Assembly (NCBI RefSeq): GCF_014305155.1
Contig: NZ_JACRUK010000013.1
Location: 1 to 64,000, forward strand
Reading direction: 5' to 3'
Source: Flavobacterium muglaense
GTDB lineage: Bacteria; Bacteroidota; Bacteroidia; Flavobacteriales; Flavobacteriaceae
Length of the DNA stretch: 64,000 nucleotides
Under the pieces are notes generated by a model, which was not told the origin of the DNA, did no database searches, and saw only the letters and a list, made by a program, of their open reading frames with translations. The position numbers and the translations under genes are program-made. This document shows, one piece after another, positions 27,296 to 37,451 of this stretch. Position 1 is the first letter of the stretch; each line of letters starts with the position of its first letter.

Positions 27296-28861
27296 ATGAA
27301 AAAAGCAACACTATTTGTTTTAACTACAATCCTAATTTTAGGTTGTTCAGCGGCTAAAATCAGAAAAAACAATACTCAGCTCGAGCAACTAATCGCTATA
27401 AATGATCTAAAAGCAGATGTAGATTATATGCATAAAAACATCCTGCAATTGCATCCGGACTTGTACCGCTATATCGACAAAGCGGCATTCGATTATAAAT
27501 TTGATAGTATAAAAAACACTATTCATAGTCCGATGAACAATGTAGCTTTTTATAAAAAAATAAGTCCGCTTGTCGCTTCCATACGCCAAGGCCACAGCTT
27601 TATTTATGCTCCAGCAAAACAGTTGGATAAAAAAGAAAGTAAAGCCATGACTAAAAAAGGAACTGGACCTTTTTCTCAGTTTGATTTTGCTTCATTCAAC
27701 GATAAACTATATGTAATTAAGAATAAATCCTACAATCCAGCGATGAAAGTAGGTAGCGAAGTTGTTGCTGTCAATGGTATAAAGCCAATTGATGTCATCA
27801 ATGAACACAATCATTATTACAGCTCCGATGGATACAACACCACTTTCAAAACCAACACCTATAGCAGACGGTTTTCTAATTATTTCACGGACGATTACGG
27901 CTATAAAGACAGCTTAAAGTATGATTATAAAATAAACGATAGCATCAAAACCGTAACTATTTTAAGACGCAACAAAGACACCGCAAAAACTAGCGTACAG
28001 AAACTAGTATCAAAAAAAATAGTGGTAGACAAAGCACAACAAAAAGCATTAAAAAGAAGAAGAAAAATTGCTGGCTTTGATAAAGCAAACAATCGATACA
28101 ATCGTAATTTACGTTTTGTAGAAAAAGACAGCAGTGTAGCAATCCTGAAGATCAATAGTTTTTCTCTGGGGAAATACAAAAAATTCTATAAAGAAACTTT
28201 TACTGCAATAAACCGCCACCATACCAAAACGCTTATCATCGATTTAAGAGACAATGGAGGTGGTGATTTGAGCGAAATTGTAAACTTATATTCCTACTTA
28301 TCCCATGATGACTTTATTTTTCTAGACGAATCTGAAGTTGTTTCTAAAGCAAGTCTATTTCGAGGGGCTTATTTTAACGAAGGCTCAATACTTAAAAAAT
28401 CAATTAAAGCGTTATTCTCCCCGCTCGTTTATGGGTATTTGCTTTTTAGCGTTCATAAAAAAGATGACGGTAAAAACTATATTGTCAACAACTCAAAAAT
28501 TCGTAAAATAGATGAGAAAACCTTCAAAGGAAAGTTGTACGTACTAATTAATGGAGGTAGTTTTTCGGCTTCTAGTATTATTTCTTCCAATTTAAAAGGA
28601 TCGAAAAGAGCCACTTTTGTAGGTGAAGAAACGGGAGGTGCTTATAATGGGACAGTTGCCGGATTCATGCCTATTGTAAAACTACCCAACTCTAAACTAA
28701 AAATGCGAATTGGAACTTTATTGATTGCACCTCATTATAAAACGGATATTGAAGGCCACGGAATCTATCCCGATGTTGCCATTAAACCCACTTTACAAGA
28801 TGTTATTTCTGGTAATGATCCAGAACTCAACTGGATTTTAAAAGACCTCCAGAATAACTAA
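27296..28861 (+). CDS. S41-family peptidase lipoprotein
   Basis: The 521-residue protein has a lipobox ending at Cys17 (I-L-G-C) and so is membrane-anchored in the periplasm. It contains a PDZ-like region (MKVGSEVVAVNGIKPIDVI) and the tail-specific-protease core (TLIIDLRDNGGGDLSEI, INGGSFSASSIISSNLKG, VGEETGG). The nucleophile is a Ser in GGSFSASS. The Lys of the classic Ser/Lys dyad is not obvious where Prc has it, which places it with the S41-related tricorn/CtpA-like group. Physiological substrate unknown. Confidence 0.82.
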   Translation: MKKATLFVLTTILILGCSAAKIRKNNTQLEQLIAINDLKADVDYMHKNILQLHPDLYRYIDKAAFDYKFDSIKNTIHSPMNNVAFYKKISPLVASIRQGHSFIYAPAKQLDKKESKAMTKKGTGPFSQFDFASFNDKLYVIKNKSYNPAMKVGSEVVAVNGIKPIDVINEHNHYYSSDGYNTTFKTNTYSRRFSNYFTDDYGYKDSLKYDYKINDSIKTVTILRRNKDTAKTSVQKLVSKKIVVDKAQQKALKRRRKIAGFDKANNRYNRNLRFVEKDSSVAILKINSFSLGKYKKFYKETFTAINRHHTKTLIIDLRDNGGGDLSEIVNLYSYLSHDDFIFLDESEVVSKASLFRGAYFNEGSILKKSIKALFSPLVYGYLLFSVHKKDDGKNYIVNNSKIRKIDEKTFKGKLYVLINGGSFSASSIISSNLKGSKRATFVGEETGGAYNGTVAGFMPIVKLPNSKLKMRIGTLLIAPHYKTDIEGHGIYPDVAIKPTLQDVISGNDPELNWILKDLQNN

Positions 28862-28882
28862 TCCGATGTTTTAACTACATAA

Positions 28883-28936
28883 AAAAATCCCGATTAAATT
28901 CCAAACGTCCATCGTTTGGGGTTTAATCGGGATTTA
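28883..28936. terminator. Bidirectional terminator
   Basis: AAATCCCGATTAAA pairs with TTTAATCGGGATTT, with an inner CCAAACG/CGTTTGG stem, between the convergent S41 lipoprotein and menE genes. Confidence 0.9.
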
Positions 28937-28950
28937 ATATTTTAAGAAAA

Positions 28951-30000
28951 CTATTTTAATGTACGCAGCATTTCTTTCCTTTTTATTTTTCCGGTAGCTG
29001 TTTCTAGAAAATCGGCTTTATAAAACACCTTTTTTGGTTTTTCATATTTATCTAAATTTTCTAAAAGACTTTCGTCAAAAGATCCTTTTTTGCCTTCAAC
29101 AACTAAAACTAATTTTTCTCCTAAAGTTGGATCAGCTATACCACCTACAAAAAAGCGATTGTTAATAATGGAAGCTAATTTTTCTTCAATTTGTTCGGGC
29201 ATTAATTTTATGCCGCCACTATTCACCACATTATCAATACGACCTAAAAACACAAATTGATTGTCATTTTTAATTTCGACCAAATCATTTGTTACAATCA
29301 AATCACTTGAAATCCTTGGCGCATCAATTACTAAACAGTTAGTCTCGTTTTGCGAAATTTTGATATTAGGCAAAATAGAGAAAGCGCTTTCACCAATTTT
29401 TTTTGCCGCAATATGTGTAATGGTTTCCGTCATACCGTAAGTTTCATACACTTCAGTCTTTCCTTTTAAAAGACTTTTCTCTAATTCCTTACTCATTCTA
29501 GCACCACCTACAATCATCTTCTTTACGTTTTTTAGACCTTCCAAAGAGTTTTGTGCTTGTAAAGGAACCATGGCAACAAAATCATACTTGGTTTCATTTT
29601 TAGCCAAGGGATGCGAGCTTGGCTCAACAAAATCAATATCTAAACCTAAAATAAAACTTCGAACCAGCATCATTTTTCCTGCTATAAACTTCGTTGGCAA
29701 GCAATACAATGCTTTATCCCCAGGACTTAATTCGAAAAAATCACCTGTAGCCAAAGCCGAGTTCACCATAGCTTGCTTATTAGTCCTGATCAACTTTGGT
29801 TCTCCAGTAGTTCCTGAAGTTTGCAAATCGATGTACGACTTATTATCAAACCAGTCTAGTAAAAAATCTCCAATCGATTTTTCGAACTCATCGCCTTCCT
29901 TAATTAAACAATAAGAAACCCGACACAAATCGTCTTTAGTTAAATGAAAACCATTTAACTTGAATTGATTGTGCACGTTTTTGTACGTTACTTTTTCCAT
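28951..30000 (-). CDS. menE: o-Succinylbenzoate-CoA ligase-type AMP-binding enzyme
   Basis: The 349-residue protein belongs to the adenylate-forming family. L-Q-T-S-G-T-T-G-E-P-K is the P-loop, VYETYGMTETITHIA the A5 region, FLGRIDNVVNSGGIKLMPEQIEE the hinge and C-terminal subdomain, and TGKIKRKEM holds the late catalytic Lys. It is short, like flavobacterial MenE, which activates o-succinylbenzoate for menaquinone synthesis. It sits 14 bp downstream of the CPBP gene and is probably cotranscribed. Other men genes are outside the window, so the assignment rests on size and motifs. Confidence 0.8.
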   Translation of the reverse strand: MEKVTYKNVHNQFKLNGFHLTKDDLCRVSYCLIKEGDEFEKSIGDFLLDWFDNKSYIDLQTSGTTGEPKLIRTNKQAMVNSALATGDFFELSPGDKALYCLPTKFIAGKMMLVRSFILGLDIDFVEPSSHPLAKNETKYDFVAMVPLQAQNSLEGLKNVKKMIVGGARMSKELEKSLLKGKTEVYETYGMTETITHIAAKKIGESAFSILPNIKISQNETNCLVIDAPRISSDLIVTNDLVEIKNDNQFVFLGRIDNVVNSGGIKLMPEQIEEKLASIINNRFFVGGIADPTLGEKLVLVVEGKKGSFDESLLENLDKYEKPKKVFYKADFLETATGKIKRKEMLRTLK

Positions 30001-30014
30001 GGGTAGTGTGTTGT

Positions 30015-30953
30015 TTATAAAACGGTTGTTTCTTGATTTAACTCTATCTTCCCGGTTAGTTTTTCCTTCCAGTTAGACCAGTTGTATTTTCTACTAAAGA
30101 TATACAAAACAATTGGGTAAATAACCACAACAGGAAAGATAACATCTAAGCCTGCTTGAGGTTCTGATATATCTTTAAAAATAGAATGCGTTTGAAATGC
30201 CGACCAATCCGATGTGACTAACAAAGCTCCTATTAAATTATTAGCAGCATGGAATCCTAGTGCGAGCTCCATACCTTCATCCATCAAGGTTAAAATTCCT
30301 AAAAAGAAACCTGTACCTATATAATAAACCATAATGATATTACCCATTTTAGTCACTTCGGGATTAAAAAAATGCATCCCTCCAAAGATTAAAGAGGTCA
30401 TCAGCAAAGGAAACCATTTATTTTTGGCCAAATTACCAAAACCTTGCATTAAATAGCCACGAAAAACATACTCTTCTGTACTAGTTTGAAACGGAATTAA
30501 AACAGTCGCTATCACCACTAAAATAGCAAAAGGAATGGGTTTAAAATTGATTACAAAACCTTCCGGATTTATAAAATAATATGCTAAAGCAGACACAACG
30601 CTAAAAACAGCCCAAATAGAAAAGGAAAAGAAAATGCGATTCCAGTCTATTTTTTTTCTCGAAGTTGTAACTGATAATAGGGTTTGATGATGCAAGTAAC
30701 GCACCACTATAAAAATACCAACTATAGCAAATACAAAAGAAATCAGTATTAGAAACAAAGTCAGATTAGGTTCAAAAAAACGCATCATATCTCTTTCGTT
30801 CACTGGATAAGTTTTGCCATTTACAGCTACTTCGTAAACAAAACCAAGAATTAACGGTATTTGTCCAACAAACGACGCTATAATAATAATAAACGAACCT
30901 ACTATATAGGTCCAAAATGAATTATTCGGTTTTATGCCTTGTTCGATAAACAT
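30015..30953 (-). CDS. CPBP-family intramembrane glutamic protease
   Basis: The 312-residue membrane protein has about eight predicted helices. It carries the three CPBP (Rce1/Abi) motifs: E-E-Y-V-F-R-G-Y (Glu pair and Arg), F-G-G-M-H-F-F and G-F-H-A-A-N-N. These form the glutamate-based active site of intramembrane CAAX-type proteases. It precedes menE in the same transcription unit. Bacterial members act in protein processing or bacteriocin immunity; the substrate here is unknown. Confidence 0.88.
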   Translation of the reverse strand: MFIEQGIKPNNSFWTYIVGSFIIIIASFVGQIPLILGFVYEVAVNGKTYPVNERDMMRFFEPNLTLFLILISFVFAIVGIFIVVRYLHHQTLLSVTTSRKKIDWNRIFFSFSIWAVFSVVSALAYYFINPEGFVINFKPIPFAILVVIATVLIPFQTSTEEYVFRGYLMQGFGNLAKNKWFPLLMTSLIFGGMHFFNPEVTKMGNIIMVYYIGTGFFLGILTLMDEGMELALGFHAANNLIGALLVTSDWSAFQTHSIFKDISEPQAGLDVIFPVVVIYPIVLYIFSRKYNWSNWKEKLTGKIELNQETTVL

Positions 30954-30996
30954 TAATTTTTAATTTAATTGGTAAATAAATAGCCATTCAAAAGCC

Positions 30997-31004
30997 TATT
31001 TTTG
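30997..31004 (+). promoter_or_regulatory. Candidate -7 box for the ArsC-family gene
   Basis: TATTTTTG matches TAnnTTTG, 50 bp upstream of the ATG at 31055; the nearest TTG upstream is 25 bp away, a little long. Confidence 0.45.
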
Positions 31005-31054
31005 TCATTCGAAAATACCTTTTTTATTTCAATAATCCCTAAAAAACGATACAA

Positions 31055-31399
31055 ATGATAGAAATATATCACAACCCACGTTGCGGAAAATCAAGAACAG
31101 CACTAGCGGCGGTAGAAGAAAAAACAACCGATTATAAAATCACTAAATATTTAGAAGAAATACCTACTTATGATTCCCTTAAAACGCTCTTAAAAAAACT
31201 AGATTTTAAACCCTTGGAATTAGTGCGCCAAAAAGAAAAAGTTTGGGTCGAAAATTATAAAAACAATCCAATGTCCGATGACGAAATCATAAAAGCCATG
31301 ATTTTAAACCCAATTCTTATTGAAAGACCTATTCTTATAAAAGAAGATAAAGCAATAATAGCCAGAGACTTAGGTTCTTTAAATGATTTCCTTTCGTAG
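31055..31399 (+). CDS. ArsC/Spx-family reductase
   Basis: The 114-residue thioredoxin-fold protein begins MIEIYHNPRCGKSRTAL, the ArsC catalytic motif with the nucleophilic Cys (H-N-P-x-C). The second family signature ILIERPILI contains the Arg that contacts arsenate. It would use glutaredoxin/glutathione to reduce arsenate, although many family members have no proven arsenate activity. No arsR, arsB or acr3 gene is nearby, so a general oxidoreductase role remains possible. Confidence 0.85.
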   Translation: MIEIYHNPRCGKSRTALAAVEEKTTDYKITKYLEEIPTYDSLKTLLKKLDFKPLELVRQKEKVWVENYKNNPMSDDEIIKAMILNPILIERPILIKEDKAIIARDLGSLNDFLS

Positions 31400-31491
31400 C
31401 TTATTTTTTATTTAACTTTTTTTTATGATTTATAAATTAAACAAAAAGCACTTTTTGTAGTCCTATAAGCCATAACTCAAATAAAAAAATA

Positions 31492-33999
31492 ATGCATTAT
31501 CAATTAAAGAACATCTTAAGTCTGACTTTATTCTTTGCTTTCTTGTTCAGTTTTGCACAACAAAGACCTAACCAAGGACCCGCTTCTGGACCTGCTGTTG
31601 AGAGAATAAAAATTACTGGAACTGTTATAGAAAAAATCAGTAAACAACCTCTTGAATATGCAACTGTTACTTTTATAAATTCTAAAAGTGCTAAAGTTGT
31701 CGCCGGAGGAATTACAAACCCAAAGGGAGAATTCAATATCGATATCAACCCTGGTATGTATACTATTAAAATTGAATTCATTTCGTTTAAGTCTGTCGAA
31801 TTAAAAGATAAGGCGTTAAAAACAAGTACCGACTTAGGTACAATTGCGCTAAGTGAAGATGCTGCTCAATTGAACGAAGTTGTGATACGTGCAGAAAAAT
31901 CGACAGTCGAGATCAAACTAGACAAAAAAGTCTACAATGTAGGACAAGACATGCTTGTAAAAGGAGGAACTGTAAGTGATGTTCTTGAAAACGTGCCTTC
32001 GGTATCTGTTGATGTTGAAGGAAACGTGAGTTTAAGAGGTAGCGACAACGTACGTATCTTTATTGACGGTCGCCCTTCTAATGCATTAAACATGGCAGAG
32101 GCTTTACGCCAAATTCCTGCTGATGCGATTGATAAAGTCGAAGTTATTACAAATCCATCGGCTCGTTACGATGCCGAAGGTGGAGCAGGTATCTTGAACA
32201 TCATCCTTAAAAAAGGTAAAAATCAAGGCCTTAATGGTACTTTCATTGCCTCTACAGGAATTCCTGAAACTTATGGTTTAAGTGGTAACTTAAATTATAA
32301 AACAGAGAAAATGAACTACTTCACGACCACTGGATACAATTACAGAACCAATCAAGGAGCTGGAAAAACAGATTCTCAATATTTTAACGCTGATGGAACT
32401 ACAAATAAATTCATCAATGAATCTCGCGATACAGAAAGAGTCCGTAAAGGAATTACCACTAAAACTGGTGTAGAATGGTCTATTACTCCTAATACTTTTT
32501 GGACCAATTCTATAAGCTACCAAAACAATGGTGGTAGCACTAAAGACTTAGTAGACTATAACAACTTTGACGCAAGTAAAAACTTTACTTCAAGCAACTA
32601 CCGTCTAAACCAAGGAGAAACGAGCGGAGACGATATTGAATTTGCATCTAACTTCTTAAAGAACTTTAACGATAAAGGGCATAAACTAACCGTTGACGGA
32701 ACTTACTCTAGAGAAAACGACATTGACAACTCGGTAATTACGGGAATCAATGCAACATTCCCTACTCAAAATACTTATGGCACCACAAACAATGATGCGG
32801 TACAAAAACAATTTCAAATTCAAGCAGATTATGTTTTACCAATCGGTGAAGGAAGTCAGTTTGAAGCGGGTTACAAGGGAAACTTTAACAGCCTAAACAA
32901 AGCATACGATATTTTCTCAAGCACAAACAATGATCTCGGTTCTTTATTGTCTAACAATTTAGAATACAAAGAAAAAATAAATGCTATCTACACACAATAT
33001 GGTTTCAAAGTAAACAAGTTTTCATACCTTTTTGGACTGCGTTGGGAGGACACTAATATCGATGTAAACTTGCTAGACAATAAAAAATACAATAATTTAT
33101 TCCCAAGTGCTTTCATTAACTATGAAATCTCGGATAAAAGCGGCATGTCTTTGAGTTATAGCAAGCGTTTATCACGACCTAGAGGTAGATTCTTAGACCC
33201 TACTCCAAACGTATCAAGTAACATTAATATCTTTAAAGGAAATCCAGACTTAGATCCTTCTCTTACTGATAAATTTGACTTTGGTTACATCAACCGTTGG
33301 GAAAAAGTTACGTTTAACACCTCTGTCTATTTCGAAAATACTAAAAATGTTTTCTCATTTGTACGTTATGAAAGCGGTGATTATGTAGGTGGAACAACAG
33401 ATGTAAACGGAAATAATGTAGGTGGAACTCCAGTAATTTTAAGTACTCCTATTAATATTGGAAAAGAACAAAAATTTGGTTTCGAATTCACATTGAATTA
33501 CAACCCAATTAAAAAATGGAAAATAAACAGTAGTTTCAACCTATTCAATGCTACTACAACAGGTGATTTTAGCGATGTTAATTCAAATAAGATTGTTGTA
33601 GTTCAAAACCTGGACAACCAAGCTACATCATGGTTTGCAAGAGTAAATTCTCGTCTTACTTTGCCATACAAAATAGATTGGCAGTTGAGCGGAATGTACT
33701 TTGGACCAAGTAGAACAGCTCAAGGAAGAAGTTTAGGACAATACATGATTAATACCTCTTTGAGTAAAGATGTATTAAAAGACAAAGGTACTATTGCTTT
33801 TAACATTAGTGATATTTTCAATAGCCGAAAAATGAGATCCGAAGTCAACTTAGCAAGCGTAAGCTCTAACAGTGAATTTCAATGGAGAAAAAGACAATTC
33901 AACCTTTCTTTTACCTACCGTATCAATAAAAAGAAAACGGATAAAGATAAAAATGCTCCAAAAGGCAACGAAGAAGAAGGTGGCGGATTTCCTGGATAA
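31492..33999 (+). CDS. Outer membrane beta-barrel receptor (TonB-dependent-receptor-like)
   Basis: The 835-residue protein has a signal peptide (ending near SFAQQ). A carboxypeptidase-regulatory-like beta-sandwich (about residues 35-125: KITGTVIEKISKQPLEYATV) is followed by a plug-like region (KPVYNVGQDMLVKGGTVSDVLENVPSV-like, RGSDNVRIFIDGRPSN) and a long outer-membrane barrel. It belongs to the outer membrane beta-barrel group common in Bacteroidetes. A short Gly/Glu-rich C-tail ends the protein. No SusD partner is present, so the substrate is open. A strong terminator follows. Confidence 0.85.
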   Translation: MHYQLKNILSLTLFFAFLFSFAQQRPNQGPASGPAVERIKITGTVIEKISKQPLEYATVTFINSKSAKVVAGGITNPKGEFNIDINPGMYTIKIEFISFKSVELKDKALKTSTDLGTIALSEDAAQLNEVVIRAEKSTVEIKLDKKVYNVGQDMLVKGGTVSDVLENVPSVSVDVEGNVSLRGSDNVRIFIDGRPSNALNMAEALRQIPADAIDKVEVITNPSARYDAEGGAGILNIILKKGKNQGLNGTFIASTGIPETYGLSGNLNYKTEKMNYFTTTGYNYRTNQGAGKTDSQYFNADGTTNKFINESRDTERVRKGITTKTGVEWSITPNTFWTNSISYQNNGGSTKDLVDYNNFDASKNFTSSNYRLNQGETSGDDIEFASNFLKNFNDKGHKLTVDGTYSRENDIDNSVITGINATFPTQNTYGTTNNDAVQKQFQIQADYVLPIGEGSQFEAGYKGNFNSLNKAYDIFSSTNNDLGSLLSNNLEYKEKINAIYTQYGFKVNKFSYLFGLRWEDTNIDVNLLDNKKYNNLFPSAFINYEISDKSGMSLSYSKRLSRPRGRFLDPTPNVSSNINIFKGNPDLDPSLTDKFDFGYINRWEKVTFNTSVYFENTKNVFSFVRYESGDYVGGTTDVNGNNVGGTPVILSTPINIGKEQKFGFEFTLNYNPIKKWKINSSFNLFNATTTGDFSDVNSNKIVVVQNLDNQATSWFARVNSRLTLPYKIDWQLSGMYFGPSRTAQGRSLGQYMINTSLSKDVLKDKGTIAFNISDIFNSRKMRSEVNLASVSSNSEFQWRKRQFNLSFTYRINKKKTDKDKNAPKGNEEEGGGFPG

Positions 34000-34010
34000 T
34001 CAACATCATA

Positions 34011-34043
34011 AAAACGGACTCATGAAAATGAGTCCGTTTTTTT
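34011..34043 (+). terminator. Rho-independent terminator
   Basis: AAACGGACTCAT-GAAA-ATGAGTCCGTTT plus a T-run, 12 bp after the outer membrane receptor stop. Confidence 0.92.
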
Positions 34044-34079
34044 ATACAATACTTTCCTTGTTTTTAAATGTAAGGCATA

Positions 34080-34112
34080 AAAAAAAGGACTCGCATCACG
34101 AGTCCTTTTTCT
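34080..34112. terminator. Second hairpin, bidirectional terminator
   Basis: AAAAAGGACTCG-CATCA-CGAGTCCTTTTT. It shares the GGACTC core with the preceding hairpin but is a separate stem. It lies 3' of both the receptor gene and the small membrane protein gene on the opposite strand. Confidence 0.85.
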
Positions 34113-34126
34113 ATCTGGCAATCAAA

Positions 34127-34294
34127 CTAAACTGATTGCTCTTTCTTTGCTTTTCTTTTCTCTTTATATGCTTCCCAAGATGCTCCTCCTACCCAATACG
34201 ATACGAAACCAACTAAAAAAAACATTAACCAAAACCCTAATGTAAGGATTGATAAAAAAAGTAAAAAGCCTAAATACTGTGAAAATTCAAACAT
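34127..34294 (-). CDS. Small membrane protein, hypothetical
   Basis: I start it at 34294 (MFEFSQYLGFLLFLSILTLG), giving 55 residues; the frame extends upstream to 34324. It has one long hydrophobic helix, perhaps two short ones, ending in VSYWVGGASWEAYKEKRKAKKE, and a basic C-terminus that should face the cytoplasm. No known domain. It stands alone between the receptor gene and fumC, on the opposite strand to both. Confidence 0.6.
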   Translation of the reverse strand: MFEFSQYLGFLLFLSILTLGFWLMFFLVGFVSYWVGGASWEAYKEKRKAKKEQSV

Positions 34295-34401
34295 GTTTTC
34301 CGGAATTTTTGAATGTAAGTACAAATGTATGTTTATTATTTTTTCTTAGCAATAAAAAACAGAATCAATTTTAATAAAAAAGTAATTTTATGTATTTTTA
34401 T

Positions 34402-34480
34402 GGAGCTGTTCTCGCTATCCGTTACAATCTTATATGCCAAACACTGGCATATAAGGATTTTCACTTCTATCAAGGCTAGC
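34402..34480 (-). repeat. Dispersed hairpin element, copy B
   Basis: Read on the minus strand it has the conserved head GATAGAAGTGAAAATCC, then an 11-bp perfect stem (plus-strand coordinates 34429-34439 CTTATATGCCA and 34445-34455 TGGCATATAAG, 5-nt loop), then ATTGTAACGGATAGC and GAGCTCC-like tail sequence. The stem sequence differs completely from the other copies while the flanks are kept. It lies in the 240-bp gap upstream of fumC. Confidence 0.75.
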
Positions 34481-34535
34481 ATTTAGTACACAGTAAAACA
34501 TTTCTCTTTTCAATAACCTCGAAAAAAAACATCAA

Positions 34536-35921
34536 ATGAAATTCAGAATCGAAAAAGATACCATGGGCGAAGTGCAAGTTCCCGCCGATAAATATTGGGG
34601 TGCACAAACAGAACGTTCCAGAAATAATTTTAAAATAGGCCCTTCAGCCTCTATGCCCAAAGAAATTATCTATGGTTTTGCTTATTTAAAAAAAGCGGCC
34701 GCTTATACCAATTGTGATCTTGGTACACTTACTACAGCCAAACGAGATGCTATAGCTGCCGTTTGTGACGAAATATTGGACGGAAAACTAGACGATCAGT
34801 TTCCGTTAGTAATCTGGCAAACAGGTTCCGGCACACAAAGCAATATGAACGTAAATGAGGTAATTGCTCATAGAGCTCAACTGCTAAAAGGATTTACTAT
34901 TGGCGAAAGCGAACCCTTTATTAAAGCCAATGACGATGTCAATAAATCACAATCATCCAATGATACTTTTCCTACAGCTATGCATATTGCAGCTTACAAA
35001 CTAGTTGTTGAACATACCATTCCTGCCATTGAAAAACTTAGAGACACATTAGATACTAAAGCCATTCAATTTAAAAATGTGGTAAAAATAGGCCGTACAC
35101 ATCTTATGGACGCAACGCCACTTACGCTTGGTCAAGAAATTTCCGGTTATGTAGCACAGCTCAATTATGGTGTAAAGGCGCTAAAAAACACTTTAGCCCA
35201 TTTGTCTGAAATTGCTTTGGGAGGGACAGCAGTAGGCACAGGATTAAACACACCTGTAGGATATGACATAAAAGTTGCTCAGTATATCGCTGCGTTTACA
35301 GGCCATCCATTTGTAACCGCCGAAAATAAATTTGAAGCATTGGCCGCACACGACGCTATTGTTGAATCGCACGGTGCCTTGAAACAACTAGCCGTTTCAT
35401 TAAATAAAATTGCCAATGACATCAGGATGTTAGCCTCTGGTCCACGATCTGGAATTGGTGAGCTACTACTGCCCGAAAATGAACCTGGCTCATCCATCAT
35501 GCCCGGAAAAGTAAACCCTACTCAATGCGAAGCATTAACTATGGTTTGCGCTCAAGTAATAGGCAATGATGTTGCGATCACCGTGGGCGGCATGCAAGGA
35601 CAATACGAGCTCAATGTTTTTAAACCACTTATGGCGGCTAACTTTTTACAATCGGCACGCTTACTCGCAGACGCATGCTCATCATTTGATACCCATTGCG
35701 CTCAAGGCATTGAACCCAATTACAAACGCATCACAGAACTAGTTGACAATTCACTAATGCTAGTCACTGCTTTAAATACAAAAATAGGCTACTACAAAGC
35801 CGCCGAAATTGCTCAAACAGCACATAAAAACGGTACTAGTTTAAAAGAAGAAGCCATCCGACTTGGCTACGTGACTGCAACCAACTTTGATGCTTGGGTT
35901 AAACCCGAAGACATGGTGTAA
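34536..35921 (+). CDS. fumC: Class II fumarate hydratase
   Basis: The 461-residue protein hydrates fumarate to L-malate in the TCA cycle. It opens [25 protein letters not shown] and has [24 protein letters not shown]-like and [16 protein letters not shown] (catalytic His). The superfamily signature [15 protein letters not shown] carries the mobile-loop Ser. Length and motifs are those of fumarase C rather than aspartase. It is monocistronic; the element at 34402-34480 lies upstream. Confidence 0.95.
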   Translation: MKFRIEKDTMGEVQVPADKYWGAQTERSRNNFKIGPSASMPKEIIYGFAYLKKAAAYTNCDLGTLTTAKRDAIAAVCDEILDGKLDDQFPLVIWQTGSGTQSNMNVNEVIAHRAQLLKGFTIGESEPFIKANDDVNKSQSSNDTFPTAMHIAAYKLVVEHTIPAIEKLRDTLDTKAIQFKNVVKIGRTHLMDATPLTLGQEISGYVAQLNYGVKALKNTLAHLSEIALGGTAVGTGLNTPVGYDIKVAQYIAAFTGHPFVTAENKFEALAAHDAIVESHGALKQLAVSLNKIANDIRMLASGPRSGIGELLLPENEPGSSIMPGKVNPTQCEALTMVCAQVIGNDVAITVGGMQGQYELNVFKPLMAANFLQSARLLADACSSFDTHCAQGIEPNYKRITELVDNSLMLVTALNTKIGYYKAAEIAQTAHKNGTSLKEEAIRLGYVTATNFDAWVKPEDMV

Positions 35922-35960
35922 TTACAGGTAGAAATAATAAAAAAGCTAACCCTAAAAAAA

Positions 35961-36000
35961 AAACGCCTAATTTACAAACAGTGTAAACTAGGCGCTTCTA
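35961..36000 (-). terminator. Terminator for the saccharopine/alanine dehydrogenase-type gene
   Basis: CGCCTAATTTACA (35964-35976) / TGTAAACTAGGCG (35982-35994), one mismatch, followed on the minus strand by a run of ten Ts. It may also slow fumC transcripts. Confidence 0.8.
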
Positions 36001-36015
36001 TCTCAATATTCAGCC

Positions 36016-37218
36016 TTATTTATTATCTACATAATCTTGTAAATAACTAAATTTAGAAGTAAGTTTTCCTTTTTCGGTCATTTTACCTCTTGCTAAAATT
36101 CCTTCTTGGTCTTCATTAAAAAAGGCCGGAATCACATGTTCCATGAACATAGCTCCAAATCCTTCACTAGCATCCTTTGGCAACTCACAAGGCAAGTTAT
36201 CCACCGCCATAACAACAATTGCAGCTGGATGAAAAACTTCTACCTCCTTATGTTCTGATGGTAAATAACCATATAATGGACTCTCAATTGTAGAAGCTCT
36301 TACTGTTGATGCTATCGGTCCATTAATATCGCATGAAACATCTCCTATGATTTTTATTTGGCAATCCTTAGCCTGTAGCATCGCTCTAGTTAAAATATCT
36401 GGCGCATTATTTCCATGAAAATGTCCTGTAATCAAAACATCGGCTACTTTAGTAAAACGCTCAAAATCGCCTACATAGTCGGTTGGATTTTCATAGAAAT
36501 CTTTACAATTAATCACTTGCCCATCAATGCGCTTGTTATAATCCAACACATCAATTTGAGTATAAACCGCTTGTGCGTATTTTTTAGATAAGAAATTATC
36601 AACTGAAGCTTCGGTAATTTTTATAGCATCTAGAATTTCTTTGATCCCACCTCCTACTTTACCACCTCCAGTAACAACAAACTTAATGGGTGGAAAAACA
36701 ATGCGTTTCAACTGTCTGATTAACTCCTCCTTACCCGAAAGGGTTTCTGCTTTTGGTAATTTAAACAATTCAAACTTGATCCCAAACGCACGAATAGTGT
36801 TGTATGCACCCACGATACCTGCGTAACGACCAAAACCAATTAATCGGCGATTATCAGCATCTACAATCGTTTCATGATCATATAAATCTATGTTATTTGC
36901 TAATACAGCTTGCAATAATTTTTTATTGTAGGGCTGTTTTTTGATCGTATGTGAAAAAAAGAAATAAGACTTATTAGCAATCAAAGCTTCAACAGGAACT
37001 TCTTTAACACCAAATAAAACATCACAATCACTCACGTCATCCGTAACTTCTATCCCCAAACTTCTATAAGCATCATCTGAAAATATTCTAATATCTGAGC
37101 TTTCTACTTTTACAACAGCATCAGGAAAAAGTGTTTTCAATTGTACGAGTGCAGCAGGAGAAAAAACGACTCTACGATCTGGCGGGTTTTTTCTTTCTTT
37201 TAAAATTCCGAATTTCAT
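36016..37218 (-). CDS. NAD(P)-dependent oxidoreductase, saccharopine/alanine dehydrogenase family
   Basis: The 400-residue protein has the AlaDH/PNT N-terminal fold (MKFGILKERKNPPDRRVVFSPAALVQL). A central Rossmann stretch with FVVTGGGKVGGGIKEIL follows, and a C-terminal region has PIASTVRASTIESPLYGY and HPAAIVVMAVDNLPCELP, which resembles LYS1-type saccharopine dehydrogenase (L-lysine forming). The reaction would be reversible oxidation of saccharopine or a related opine. The enzyme partner is not adjacent. Family is firm, substrate inferred. Confidence 0.78.
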   Translation of the reverse strand: MKFGILKERKNPPDRRVVFSPAALVQLKTLFPDAVVKVESSDIRIFSDDAYRSLGIEVTDDVSDCDVLFGVKEVPVEALIANKSYFFFSHTIKKQPYNKKLLQAVLANNIDLYDHETIVDADNRRLIGFGRYAGIVGAYNTIRAFGIKFELFKLPKAETLSGKEELIRQLKRIVFPPIKFVVTGGGKVGGGIKEILDAIKITEASVDNFLSKKYAQAVYTQIDVLDYNKRIDGQVINCKDFYENPTDYVGDFERFTKVADVLITGHFHGNNAPDILTRAMLQAKDCQIKIIGDVSCDINGPIASTVRASTIESPLYGYLPSEHKEVEVFHPAAIVVMAVDNLPCELPKDASEGFGAMFMEHVIPAFFNEDQEGILARGKMTEKGKLTSKFSYLQDYVDNK

Positions 37219-37430
37219 ATTTATATGGTGCTTTGTATTAATATAACTTTAATCACTTGTATTGTTACAAATATAACATTTTAAACAATAATATCTTTGT
37301 TAATCTAAAATTTTTTAAATCTTATAAAACATTAAAACCTGAGCTACAAAACAATAGAATACTCCTTTTAATAAATACAAAAAAGACACTACAACCCTAT
37401 AAAATAAATGCATCAAAGAAATTGATTCCT

Positions 37431-37438
37431 TATATTTG
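37431..37438 (+). promoter_or_regulatory. Candidate -7 box
   Basis: TATATTTG, an exact TAnnTTTG match, 14 bp before the ATG at 37452; it argues for that start rather than the distant upstream ones. Confidence 0.55.
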
Positions 37439-37451
37439 CATTTCAAGCACG